Below the pieces are notes generated by a model that searched no databases, was not told the DNA's origin, and was given only the letters and a program-made list of their open reading frames with translations. Both the position numbers and the translations under genes were made by a program. Of a stretch of DNA of 6,310 nt, positions 1 to 5,530 are shown in pieces (position 1 is the first letter of the stretch; every line of letters begins with the position of its first letter). Origin of the DNA: an uncultured Planctomycetota bacterium (GTDB lineage Bacteria; Planctomycetota; UBA1135; GCA-002686595). The DNA is taken from assembly GCA_903829565.1 (NCBI GenBank), contig CAIKQM010000498.1, positions 1-6,310 of the forward strand, written 5' to 3'.

Positions 1-140
1 AGCTGCAGAAGACGCTCGTGGGCATTACGGATGAGAAGTTGCTCGCTGCGTTGGACCGCAAGGACGGGTTGATCACCTGCGATACCAAGCTGTTCGATCA
101 GTTGAAGCAAACAGCGCGTGACATCGGCCTGCTGCGCTGA
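1..140 (+). CDS. phnD: C-terminal end of a probable phosphonate/phosphite/phosphate ABC transporter substrate-binding protein (PhnD-like), 5' truncated
   Basis: An open frame enters from the left edge (first full codon at 3) and ends at TGA 138-140, giving 45 residues that finish in DIGLLR. The tail is hydrophilic and probably helical (LAALDRKDG, then TKLFDQLKQTARDIG). This resembles the end of PhnD-family periplasmic binding proteins, which close with a segment in which the mature domain leads into a final helix ending near Gly-Leu. The stronger argument is position: it lies two bases upstream of a PhnC-like ATPase followed by two PhnE-like permeases, the place where the binding protein normally sits. 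The signal peptide and ligand pocket lie outside the window, so ligand identity cannot be judged. The fragment alone would not identify the family; the call is mostly inference from context. Confidence 0.6.
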   Translation, partial: LQKTLVGITDEKLLAALDRKDGLITCDTKLFDQLKQTARDIGLLR

Positions 141-142
141 GC

Positions 143-919
143 TTGTCGACGCACGGTTGTAGCTTTGATCTGCGCAGCGCAACGCTGTCCTTCGCGGACC
201 GCGTTGCGCTGCAGGCTGTATCGGTCTCCATTCAAGCAGGTGAGCGCGTGGCTTTGGTGGGCCCATCCGGTGCCGGCAAAACCAGCTTGCTGCGCTTGCT
301 AGGCGCTGCAGTGGCACCAACGCAAGGCGCCCTGTTGTTGGACGGCCGCGATCTTGCGCAGTTGACGACCCAGCAGTTACGCACCGAGCGGGCACGCCTA
401 GGCTTCGTGCACCAAGACTATGCGCTCGTGCCCAACATGCGCGCCTTGCAGAATGTGCTCATGGGGCGCCTTGGAACGCAGTCTCTGGTTGCCGCCGTCC
501 GTAGTGTGTTCTGGCCATCCGCTGAAGAAGAGAGTGCCGTGCACGCGCTGTTGCAACGCGTGGGCATTGGGGACCGCCTCTACCAACGCGTGGACACGCT
601 GTCGGGTGGCGAGCGCCAACGCGTGGCCATCGCGCGTGCTCTCTACCAAACACCAGGCGCGCTGTTGTGCGACGAGCCTGTGGCCTCTGTCGATCCTGCG
701 CGTGCGCGGGATGTGTTGGCCTTGTTGCGCGATCTGTCTACAGAGCGCGGCTTGACCTTGGTCGCATCTCTGCATGACCTCCAACTCGCGCAGCAATACT
801 TCGATCGATTGATCGGCTTGCGCCACGGTGTGGTCGTGCTGGACGGGCCTGTAGGTTCGATCAGCGCGCAAGCACTGACCGACTTGTATCGCATGGAGGC
901 GGGTGAAGCGCTGGCTTGA
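143..919 (+). CDS. phnC: PhnC-like ATP-binding subunit of a phosphonate/phosphite/phosphate importer
   Basis: Cytoplasmic ATPase, 258 aa, expected to drive import through the two PhnE-like permeases encoded next. All ABC motifs are intact: Walker A GPSGAGKTS (residues 40-48), Q-loop Gln91, signature LSGGERQR (153-160), Walker B ALLCDEP (173-179), D-loop SVDP (182-185) and switch His211. PhnC-specific character comes from NVLMGRLG (104-111), the following AAVRSVFWP stretch, YQRVDTLSGGERQRVAIARAL (147 onward) and the DEPVASVDP block, which fit PhnC better than general amino-acid or metal-transport ATPases. Length is normal for the family. The start is TTG at 143, two bases after the preceding stop; no ATG or GTG lies between the upstream in-frame stop (119-121) and the first beta strand, and a later start would remove that strand. 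No strong Shine-Dalgarno sequence is visible, so expression may depend on coupling to the preceding gene. Confidence 0.88.
   Translation: MSTHGCSFDLRSATLSFADRVALQAVSVSIQAGERVALVGPSGAGKTSLLRLLGAAVAPTQGALLLDGRDLAQLTTQQLRTERARLGFVHQDYALVPNMRALQNVLMGRLGTQSLVAAVRSVFWPSAEEESAVHALLQRVGIGDRLYQRVDTLSGGERQRVAIARALYQTPGALLCDEPVASVDPARARDVLALLRDLSTERGLTLVASLHDLQLAQQYFDRLIGLRHGVVVLDGPVGSISAQALTDLYRMEAGEALA
554..626 (+). repeat. Three in-frame copies of a 10-mer, CAACGCGTGG, inside phnC
   Basis: The sequence CAACGCGTGG occurs at 554-563, 584-593 and 617-626, 30 and 33 bases apart. Each copy is in the same codon phase and encodes Gln-Arg-Val (LQRVG, YQRVD, RQRVA), with identical codons each time. The central ACGCGT is palindromic. 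The last two fall in conserved PhnC positions, so the repeat is most simply convergent codon choice within a helical region and the signature motif, not a separate element. Confidence 0.6.
895..899 (+). promoter_or_regulatory. Ribosome binding site for the first PhnE-like permease
   Basis: GGAGG lies inside the end of phnC, only three bases before the GTG start at 903. The spacing is shorter than usual, but GTG 903 is the only ATG or GTG start candidate between the in-frame stop at 876-878 and the first membrane segment, so the site supports that start. Confidence 0.55.
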
Positions 920-1754
920 GCGTCGTAACTGGCCTCTAGGCACACGCGGAGCCACCGTTCTGGCCCTGCTGTGCTTGGGAGCCCTGTGTGCATGGTGGCT
1001 GCAATTGAGCCCCAGTGGACTGATTCCGCGCGAAGGCGGCGTCAAATTGGCTGGACAGTTCTTCGCCCGCGCCCTGACGCCTGCATGGGACTATGAAACT
1101 CCCCCGCCGGAGGGTACGCCGCCGCTGGTGATGAAGGCTTTGGAAGGAGCACGCCGCACTGTGGTCTTTGCCGCGGCGGGCATGAGTCTCGCGCTCGTCT
1201 TCGGCTTGCTCTTGGGTTTCTTGGGTTCCAGCGCTTGGTGGCCGCAGCGCATGCGCACGAGTGGCGTTGGCCCGTTCGTATGGACTGTCGCACGCACCAT
1301 CATGGTCGGGATGCGTAGCGTGCACGAGCTGCTATGGGCCGTGCTCTTCCTCGCCGCGTTTGGCTTGAACAGCTTCACTGCGGTGGTCGCCATTGCTCTG
1401 CCTTATGGGGGCACGCTCGCCAAGATCTTCAGCGAGATGATTGACGAGGCCCCACGCGACAGCGCCGGCGCCTTGCGGCAACTGGGCGCCACAGGCACGC
1501 AAACCTTCTTGTTGGGCTTGCTGCCGCGTGCCTTGCCCGACATGTGGGCCTATGCGTTCTATCGCTTCGAGTGTGCGATTCGCAGTTCGGCGGTGCTGGG
1601 GTTCTTTGGCTTCGAAACGCTGGGCTACGCGATCAAGCAGAGCTTCGAGAATCTGCAGTACGGCGAGGTGTGGCTGTACCTCTGGACCTTGTTCGGCCTT
1701 GTGGTGCTCGTGGAGTTGTGGGCCGCGTCCGCGCGCCGCAGGTTCGTCGCATGA
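903..1754 (+). CDS. phnE: PhnE-like permease, first copy
   Basis: Inner-membrane permease of the PhnCDE importer type, 283 aa, within the usual family range. A first membrane helix (about 16-35) is followed by a 45-50 residue extracytoplasmic stretch, then a hydrophobic core (about 85-108, 124-172) and a last helix (about 257-276). Family hallmarks are MRSVHELLWAVLF (137-149), matching the PhnE pattern R-x-x-P/H-E-x-x-W-A, the EAA-type cytoplasmic loop that contacts the ATPase (E182-AP...ALRQLGA at 189-196, ending in LLPRALP), and YRFECAIRSSAVLG (220-233). The usual GAGGIG-type glycine cluster after VLG is replaced by GFETLGY (236-242). It starts at GTG 903, overlapping phnC by 17 bases, and its stop overlaps the next start as ATGA. 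It likely pairs with the second PhnE-like protein. Confidence 0.86.
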   Translation: MKRWLERRNWPLGTRGATVLALLCLGALCAWWLQLSPSGLIPREGGVKLAGQFFARALTPAWDYETPPPEGTPPLVMKALEGARRTVVFAAAGMSLALVFGLLLGFLGSSAWWPQRMRTSGVGPFVWTVARTIMVGMRSVHELLWAVLFLAAFGLNSFTAVVAIALPYGGTLAKIFSEMIDEAPRDSAGALRQLGATGTQTFLLGLLPRALPDMWAYAFYRFECAIRSSAVLGFFGFETLGYAIKQSFENLQYGEVWLYLWTLFGLVVLVELWAASARRRFVA

Positions 1755-2668
1755 GCCCCCTGCCGCATGCTCAACTCAGCCTGCACGAGCTCAAGCGGCG
1801 TCGTCCGCGGGAGCGTTTGGTGCAGATCACCCTGCTCTTGTTGGTGCTGCTGACCTGCTATGCATGGACCTGCGGCGACATCCATCTAGACGATCTCGAC
1901 TTGGCCCGTCGGACTGAGAACCTCGAGCGCTTTGTGCAGGAAGACCTGGCGCCGTACAGCTTGCGCGATCAAGAGCACAGCTGGACAGATGTGGCAGCGT
2001 GGGCGTGGACCATCGCCGTAACGCGCGGCTTTGAGGGGGCCTTGCAGACGCTGGCGATGGCGACGGTAGCCATCACGCTGTCGGCTATGGTGGCCTTCCT
2101 CTTGCTGTGGTGTGCGGCGCGCACCTCAGCCACAGCACGACCGTATGGTGATGGACGTGGTCGAGAGACCTTCGCATGGCGCGTCGTGCGCCTGAGCACG
2201 ACAGCCCTCTTCGTCTACCTGCGGGCCATCCCCGAGTACATCTGGGCGTTCTTGTTGGTGGCGATGCTCGGGCCCAGTGCGTGGCCGCTGATCCTTGCCC
2301 TAGCCATTCACAACTCAGGCATCTTGGGGCGACTCGGTGCAGAGACGGTTGAGAACCTGCCACCGCGGCCATTGACGGCGCTACGCACGCTGGGGGCCAC
2401 ACGCACGCACATTGCTCTCTTCGCCGCCACACCGGGCTTCTTGTCGCGCTTCTTGCTGTACGTGTTCTACCGCTACGAAACGTGCGTGCGCGAAGCCACC
2501 GTCTTGGGCATGTTGGGCATCGCGTCGCTGGGCTATTGGATCGAAGATGTGCGCACCAAACGCTACTACGACGAGATGGTGTTGCTCGTCGCCATGGGCG
2601 CGCTCTTGGTGCTCTGCGTAGACCTGCTCTCGGCTTGGGTACGCCGTCGCCTACGCCAAGCAAGCTGA
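1751..2668 (+). CDS. phnE: PhnE-like permease, second copy
   Basis: Second inner-membrane permease of the importer, 305 aa. A basic N-terminus (KRRRPRER, 15-22) precedes the first membrane helix (about 23-40), then a charged extracytoplasmic stretch (about 42-90), a helix near 97-121, a core from about 148-195 and a last helix (276-296). PhnE hallmarks are YLRAIPEYIWAFLLVA (156-171), the EAA loop (E198 to about 224, with ALRTLGATR at 210-218) and YRYETCVREATVLG (240-253). As in the first copy, the family's glycine cluster is altered, here to GIASLGY (256-262). ATG 1751 overlaps the previous stop (ATGA). The frame is open further upstream to 1544, but that part lies wholly inside the first permease and is not membrane-like, so it is shadow. 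The two copies are clearly homologous but divergent, suggesting an old duplication and a heterodimer. Confidence 0.87.
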   Translation: MSPLPHAQLSLHELKRRRPRERLVQITLLLLVLLTCYAWTCGDIHLDDLDLARRTENLERFVQEDLAPYSLRDQEHSWTDVAAWAWTIAVTRGFEGALQTLAMATVAITLSAMVAFLLLWCAARTSATARPYGDGRGRETFAWRVVRLSTTALFVYLRAIPEYIWAFLLVAMLGPSAWPLILALAIHNSGILGRLGAETVENLPPRPLTALRTLGATRTHIALFAATPGFLSRFLLYVFYRYETCVREATVLGMLGIASLGYWIEDVRTKRYYDEMVLLVAMGALLVLCVDLLSAWVRRRLRQAS

Positions 2669-2709
2669 GCCGTGTAGTACCATCTGCGCACCTCCATGAG
2701 CCCGACACG
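2669..2709 (+). other. 41-base junction between the importer and exporter genes, with a possible five-codon mini-cistron
   Basis: This is the only stretch longer than two bases between genes. No hairpin with a T-run and no well-spaced -35/-10 pair could be seen. ATG 2696 opens a five-codon frame (Met-Ser-Pro-Thr-Arg) that ends at TGA 2711-2713, overlapping the next gene's ATG at 2710 as ATGA. Immediately before ATG 2696 is ACCTCC (2690-2695), which resembles the anti-Shine-Dalgarno end of 16S rRNA, not a ribosome binding site. Without a promoter, read-through from the phn genes is the simplest reading. Confidence 0.4.
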
Positions 2710-3645
2710 ATGAGCGTAGTCCGCCTGCAATCCGTGGTGAAGACCTACCCGCGTGGCAAGGTGCGTGCGTTGGACGGCTTGACTGTCACCGTCCCGCAAG
2801 GCGCAGTCGGACTGTTAGGGCCGAATGGCGCGGGCAAGACCACGTTGCTGAAGATCCTGTTGGGGCTCATCCGGCCCGAAGAAGGCGATGTCGAAGTCGC
2901 CGGCCACAAGCCCACCACCCGTGCCGGTCAACTGCAGTTGCGCCAATTGGTCGGGTACATGCCGGAGAGCGATTGCTTGATCCCCGGCCAAACCGGTGTC
3001 GAGACGGTGGTGCTCTTGGCGCGTCTGTCAGGTTTATCTGACAAGGATGCCTTGTCGCGCGCGCACGAAGTCTTGGACTATGTGGGCTTGGAAGAAGCGC
3101 GTTATCGTCCGGTTGAAGGCTGGTCTACCGGCATGAAGCAGCGCCTCAAGTTGGCGCAAGCGTTGGTGCATGACCCGCAATTGCTGTTGCTCGACGAACC
3201 CACCAACGGTCTCGATCCAGCTGGACGGCGTCACATGCTAGACCTGATCCGCGACCTTGGGCATGGACGCGGCAAGAGCCTGTTGGTGTGCACGCACTTG
3301 CTGGCGGATGTGGAGCGCACTTGCGATCACGTCATTGTGTTGTCCAAGGGGCGTGTGCTGGCCTCCTCGCCTGTAGGTGCGCTCGTGGGTGAGGATCGGC
3401 GCTCGGTGCGCGTGCAAGCGAGTGGCGATTTGAGTGCGTATCGCCAAGCCCTGCAAGCACGGGACATGCTCGTGGACACACAAGAGGATGGCAGCCTTGC
3501 CGTGCGTTTGACGGCCGAAGATGCCGATCCGCTTTTTGAAGTGGCGTTGCACTGCGGTGTGACCATCCGCTCGGTCCAACCACAGCGTTCGAGCTTGGAA
3601 CAGTCCTTCTTGGAAGCTCTCGCCACACAAGAGGCTCAAGCTTGA
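2710..3645 (+). CDS. ABC-2 type exporter ATPase, first of two
   Basis: Cytoplasmic ATPase of 311 aa, expected to power the permease encoded directly downstream. An N-terminal nucleotide-binding domain (about 1-220) has Walker A GPNGAGKTT (37-45), signature STGMKQR (139-145), Walker B LLLLDEP (158-164), D-loop NGLDP (166-170) and switch His196. The C-terminal 90 residues form the extra domain common in ABC-2 ATPases, ending in SLEQSFLEAL. In the Q-loop the usual Gln is Glu86 (GYMPESD), and the signature is STGMK in place of LSGGQ. Both occur in a known ABC-2 subgroup, so the protein is probably active. ATG 2710 is the only in-frame ATG, GTG or TTG just before the first beta strand; it has no clear Shine-Dalgarno sequence, and the upstream open frame lies inside the permease gene. 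The substrate cannot be inferred. Confidence 0.85.
   Translation: MSVVRLQSVVKTYPRGKVRALDGLTVTVPQGAVGLLGPNGAGKTTLLKILLGLIRPEEGDVEVAGHKPTTRAGQLQLRQLVGYMPESDCLIPGQTGVETVVLLARLSGLSDKDALSRAHEVLDYVGLEEARYRPVEGWSTGMKQRLKLAQALVHDPQLLLLDEPTNGLDPAGRRHMLDLIRDLGHGRGKSLLVCTHLLADVERTCDHVIVLSKGRVLASSPVGALVGEDRRSVRVQASGDLSAYRQALQARDMLVDTQEDGSLAVRLTAEDADPLFEVALHCGVTIRSVQPQRSSLEQSFLEALATQEAQA
3631..3634 (+). promoter_or_regulatory. Ribosome binding site supporting a TTG start for the first ABC-2 permease
   Basis: GAGG ends seven bases before TTG 3642, a normal spacing. TTG 3642 also overlaps the preceding stop as TTGA. The later in-frame ATG codons at 3657 and 3669 have no comparable site upstream, so the TTG is preferred, though ATG 3657 remains possible. 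Confidence 0.45.
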
Positions 3646-4592
3646 AGCCGCAAACCATGAAAGCCGAAATGCACGGCGAAACGTGGCGCCCATGGAGTGG
3701 CACCCTCGATGGCCAACGCCTGCGTTGCGGACCGATTGTACGAGCCGGCTTGCGCATCGCCTTGCGCAAGAAGTTGCCCTTGGTGTTGCTCTTCCTGCCG
3801 CCGGTCGTCGCCACCATCATCTTCAGCTTCGTGGTCTACACCGTGGCCGCCCTTGCCCAAGGCATGGTGCCCGCGGGCTTGGGCGCCGCGGGTGGAGCCA
3901 TGGGGCAAGCTTTGGGCGGTGGCCAGAACTCTCTCGCGGGTGACTTCGTGCAACAGCTGGTGCGCGTGCGCGAGATGATCGTCGGCTTTCACTTGTCGAC
4001 GGACCTGTTCTCGTTGCTGCTGATGGCGTGGTTTGGTGCGGGCCTCCTGGCGGAAGACCGTCGCAGCGGTGCGCACCTGCTGTACTTCGCGCGCCCCCTG
4101 ACACGCACCGATTACCTGCTGGGCAAGTTCAGCATCGTGGCCTTGTTTGGTGTGCTGGGGTCCATGTTGCCGGGACTCGTGATCATCACCGTAGCCGTGG
4201 CTGCGAGTCCGGACTGGAGCTTCTTGCAACAAGAAGGCTCGGTCATCTGGAAGACGCTGCTGTTTGGCGGTGCTTGGACCATCGTCGTGTCCTCGATTGT
4301 GTTGGCCGTATCCAGCCTCGCTTCGCGCCGCAGCTACGCTCTAGCAGGAGTGTTCGCCTTCTTCATGTTCAGCGGCGCCATCTCTCAGTTGCTCGCGCGT
4401 TTGCTCAAAGATCGCGATTGGCTGGCGTTGTCGCCGGTGCAATGCGGCATCCGCATCGCCGAAGCACTCTTTGACCTCAAGATGCCTGTGCGTGATTGGA
4501 ACACCACCATCGCATGGACCTCGTGGGCCCTGATGGTCGGTGTCTCGTGGGCGATCATCGTTTGGCGCACGCGTCGCCTGGAGGTTGTATGA
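3642..4592 (+). CDS. ABC-2 type transporter permease, first of two
   Basis: Integral membrane protein of 316 aa, expected to form the transport path powered by the adjacent ATPase. A basic cytoplasmic N-terminus (RIALRKKLP, 38-46) leads to membrane segments near 46-70, 118-136, 160-187, 205-225, 232-252 and 289-308, the six-helix layout of ABC-2 permeases. The family's best-conserved element is present after the second helix: LLAEDRRSG (135-143) followed by ARPLTRTDYLLGK (150-162). The first extracytoplasmic loop is rich in Gly and Ala (about 70-100: VPAGLGAAGGAMGQALGGG and flanks). The TTG start at 3642 overlaps the preceding stop; ATG 3657 would shorten the protein by five residues. The stop overlaps the next start as ATGA, implying coupled translation. 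Exported substrate unknown. Confidence 0.82.
   Translation: MKPQTMKAEMHGETWRPWSGTLDGQRLRCGPIVRAGLRIALRKKLPLVLLFLPPVVATIIFSFVVYTVAALAQGMVPAGLGAAGGAMGQALGGGQNSLAGDFVQQLVRVREMIVGFHLSTDLFSLLLMAWFGAGLLAEDRRSGAHLLYFARPLTRTDYLLGKFSIVALFGVLGSMLPGLVIITVAVAASPDWSFLQQEGSVIWKTLLFGGAWTIVVSSIVLAVSSLASRRSYALAGVFAFFMFSGAISQLLARLLKDRDWLALSPVQCGIRIAEALFDLKMPVRDWNTTIAWTSWALMVGVSWAIIVWRTRRLEVV
4580..4584 (+). promoter_or_regulatory. Ribosome binding site for the second exporter ATPase
   Basis: GGAGG sits four bases before ATG 4589, inside the last codons of the preceding permease gene. It supports that start and rules out the longer upstream frame beginning near 4496, which overlaps coding sequence. Confidence 0.65.
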
Positions 4593-5530
4593 GCGAGCAT
4601 CTCGTGCAAGCAACCGATGTGGCGCGCTTCTATGGCGATGTCGTCGGTGTGTGTGATCTCTCGGTCACCATTCCGCGCGGTACTGTGGGCTTGCTAGGCC
4701 CCAATGGCGCTGGCAAGTCGACCTTCTTGAAGCTGTTGGTGGGCGAGTTGAAGCCCTCGCGTGGGCAGATCGAAGTGCTGGGCGAGACGCCCTTTTCCAA
4801 TCCGCGTTTGCACGCGCGCTTGGGATTCTGTCCCCAGCAAGATGCACTGTGGGAAGAGCTCACAGCGCTGGAGTTCGTGGAGTTCCTGCTGCGCCTTTCT
4901 GGCTTCGAGGCTGCGACTGCACGAAGCAAAGGACTGCAGGCGTTGGAGCGCGTGCAACTGGCCGATGTGGCCCATCGTCGACTGAAGGGCTTCAGCAAAG
5001 GCATGCGCCAGCGCACGCGCATTGCTCAGGCTATCGCGCATCAACCCGAGCTGGTGGTGTTGGACGAGCCGTTGACTGGATTGGATCCTCTTGCCCGCCA
5101 TGCCACGCTCGAACTGTTCCGCAACTTGGGCAACGAGGGCACTAGTGTGGTGTTCTCGACCCATGTGCTACACGAGGTGGAAGCCTTGACTCAGAACGTG
5201 GTCCTGCTCCATCGCGGCCGCTTGCTGGCAGGGGGCGAGATCGCGGGCATCCGCACGCTGCTCGATCGGCACCCCCGCCGTTACACGATCCAAGCACGCG
5301 ATCCCCGGCTCTTGGCGCGCGAGCTGGTCAGCTTGGATGGAGTGGAAACTGTCAAGTTCTCTGGCAGCAAGGACACTAGCGTGCTGACTGTGGAAACACG
5401 CTTGCCGGATGTGCTGCTACGGGAGCTGCCCGGCATCGCCGCGCGCACACGTGCGGGCATCGGCTCGTTGGAGAGCCGCGATGAAGGTTTGGAAGCCGTC
5501 TTTGACTACCTGATGGGAGGCGCCGCATGA
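4589..5530 (+). CDS. ABC-2 type exporter ATPase, second of two
   Basis: Cytoplasmic ATPase of 313 aa, paired by position with the permease that follows. The nucleotide-binding domain has Walker A GPNGAGKST (37-45), a normal Q-loop with Gln83 (GFCPQQDALWEELT, 79-92), signature FSKGMRQR (135-142), Walker B ELVVLDEP (154-161), D-loop TGLDP (163-167) and switch His192 (STHVLHEVE). A C-terminal regulatory-type domain (about 230-313) ends in GLEAVFDYLMGG, the position where ABC-2 ATPases carry a short conserved L-E-x-x-F motif. It is homologous to the first ATPase but clearly diverged, notably in keeping the Q-loop Gln. Start ATG 4589 overlaps the previous stop (ATGA) and has a GGAGG site. The stop overlaps the next start. 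Substrate unknown. Confidence 0.87.
   Translation: MSEHLVQATDVARFYGDVVGVCDLSVTIPRGTVGLLGPNGAGKSTFLKLLVGELKPSRGQIEVLGETPFSNPRLHARLGFCPQQDALWEELTALEFVEFLLRLSGFEAATARSKGLQALERVQLADVAHRRLKGFSKGMRQRTRIAQAIAHQPELVVLDEPLTGLDPLARHATLELFRNLGNEGTSVVFSTHVLHEVEALTQNVVLLHRGRLLAGGEIAGIRTLLDRHPRRYTIQARDPRLLARELVSLDGVETVKFSGSKDTSVLTVETRLPDVLLRELPGIAARTRAGIGSLESRDEGLEAVFDYLMGGAA
5516..5520 (+). promoter_or_regulatory. Ribosome binding site for the second ABC-2 permease
   Basis: GGAGG ends six bases before ATG 5527, within the end of the second ATPase gene. This is the best-spaced Shine-Dalgarno sequence in the window. Confidence 0.7.

Noticed and set aside
398..1045. Long antisense open frame (215 codons, - strand) across phnC and the first PhnE-like permease
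   Set aside because: It is antisense to two well-supported genes, its translation is rich in Arg, His and Gln without recognisable motifs, and GC-rich coding DNA commonly leaves such frames open.
1544..1750. Upstream extension of the second PhnE-like permease to an earlier ATG
   Set aside because: It lies entirely within the first permease gene in another frame, and the ATGA overlap at 1751 gives a natural start just ahead of the basic N-terminus and first helix.
2635..2680. Promoter-like TTGGGT and TAGTAC hexamers before the first exporter ATPase
   Set aside because: They are 34 bases apart, about twice the usual spacing, and each is a weak match, so no promoter is called.
2482..2709. Upstream extension of the first exporter ATPase
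   Set aside because: It overlaps the second PhnE-like permease in another frame and encodes an Arg-rich sequence unrelated to ABC ATPases; the domain begins at residue 3 from ATG 2710.
2669..2709. Possible terminator between importer and exporter genes
   Set aside because: No stem of useful length followed by a T-run could be found in the 41 bases.
3636..4232. Antisense open frame (198 codons, - strand) across the first ABC-2 permease
   Set aside because: The product is a low-complexity His/Gln/Arg-rich sequence opposite a clear membrane protein gene; a typical mirror of hydrophobic codons.
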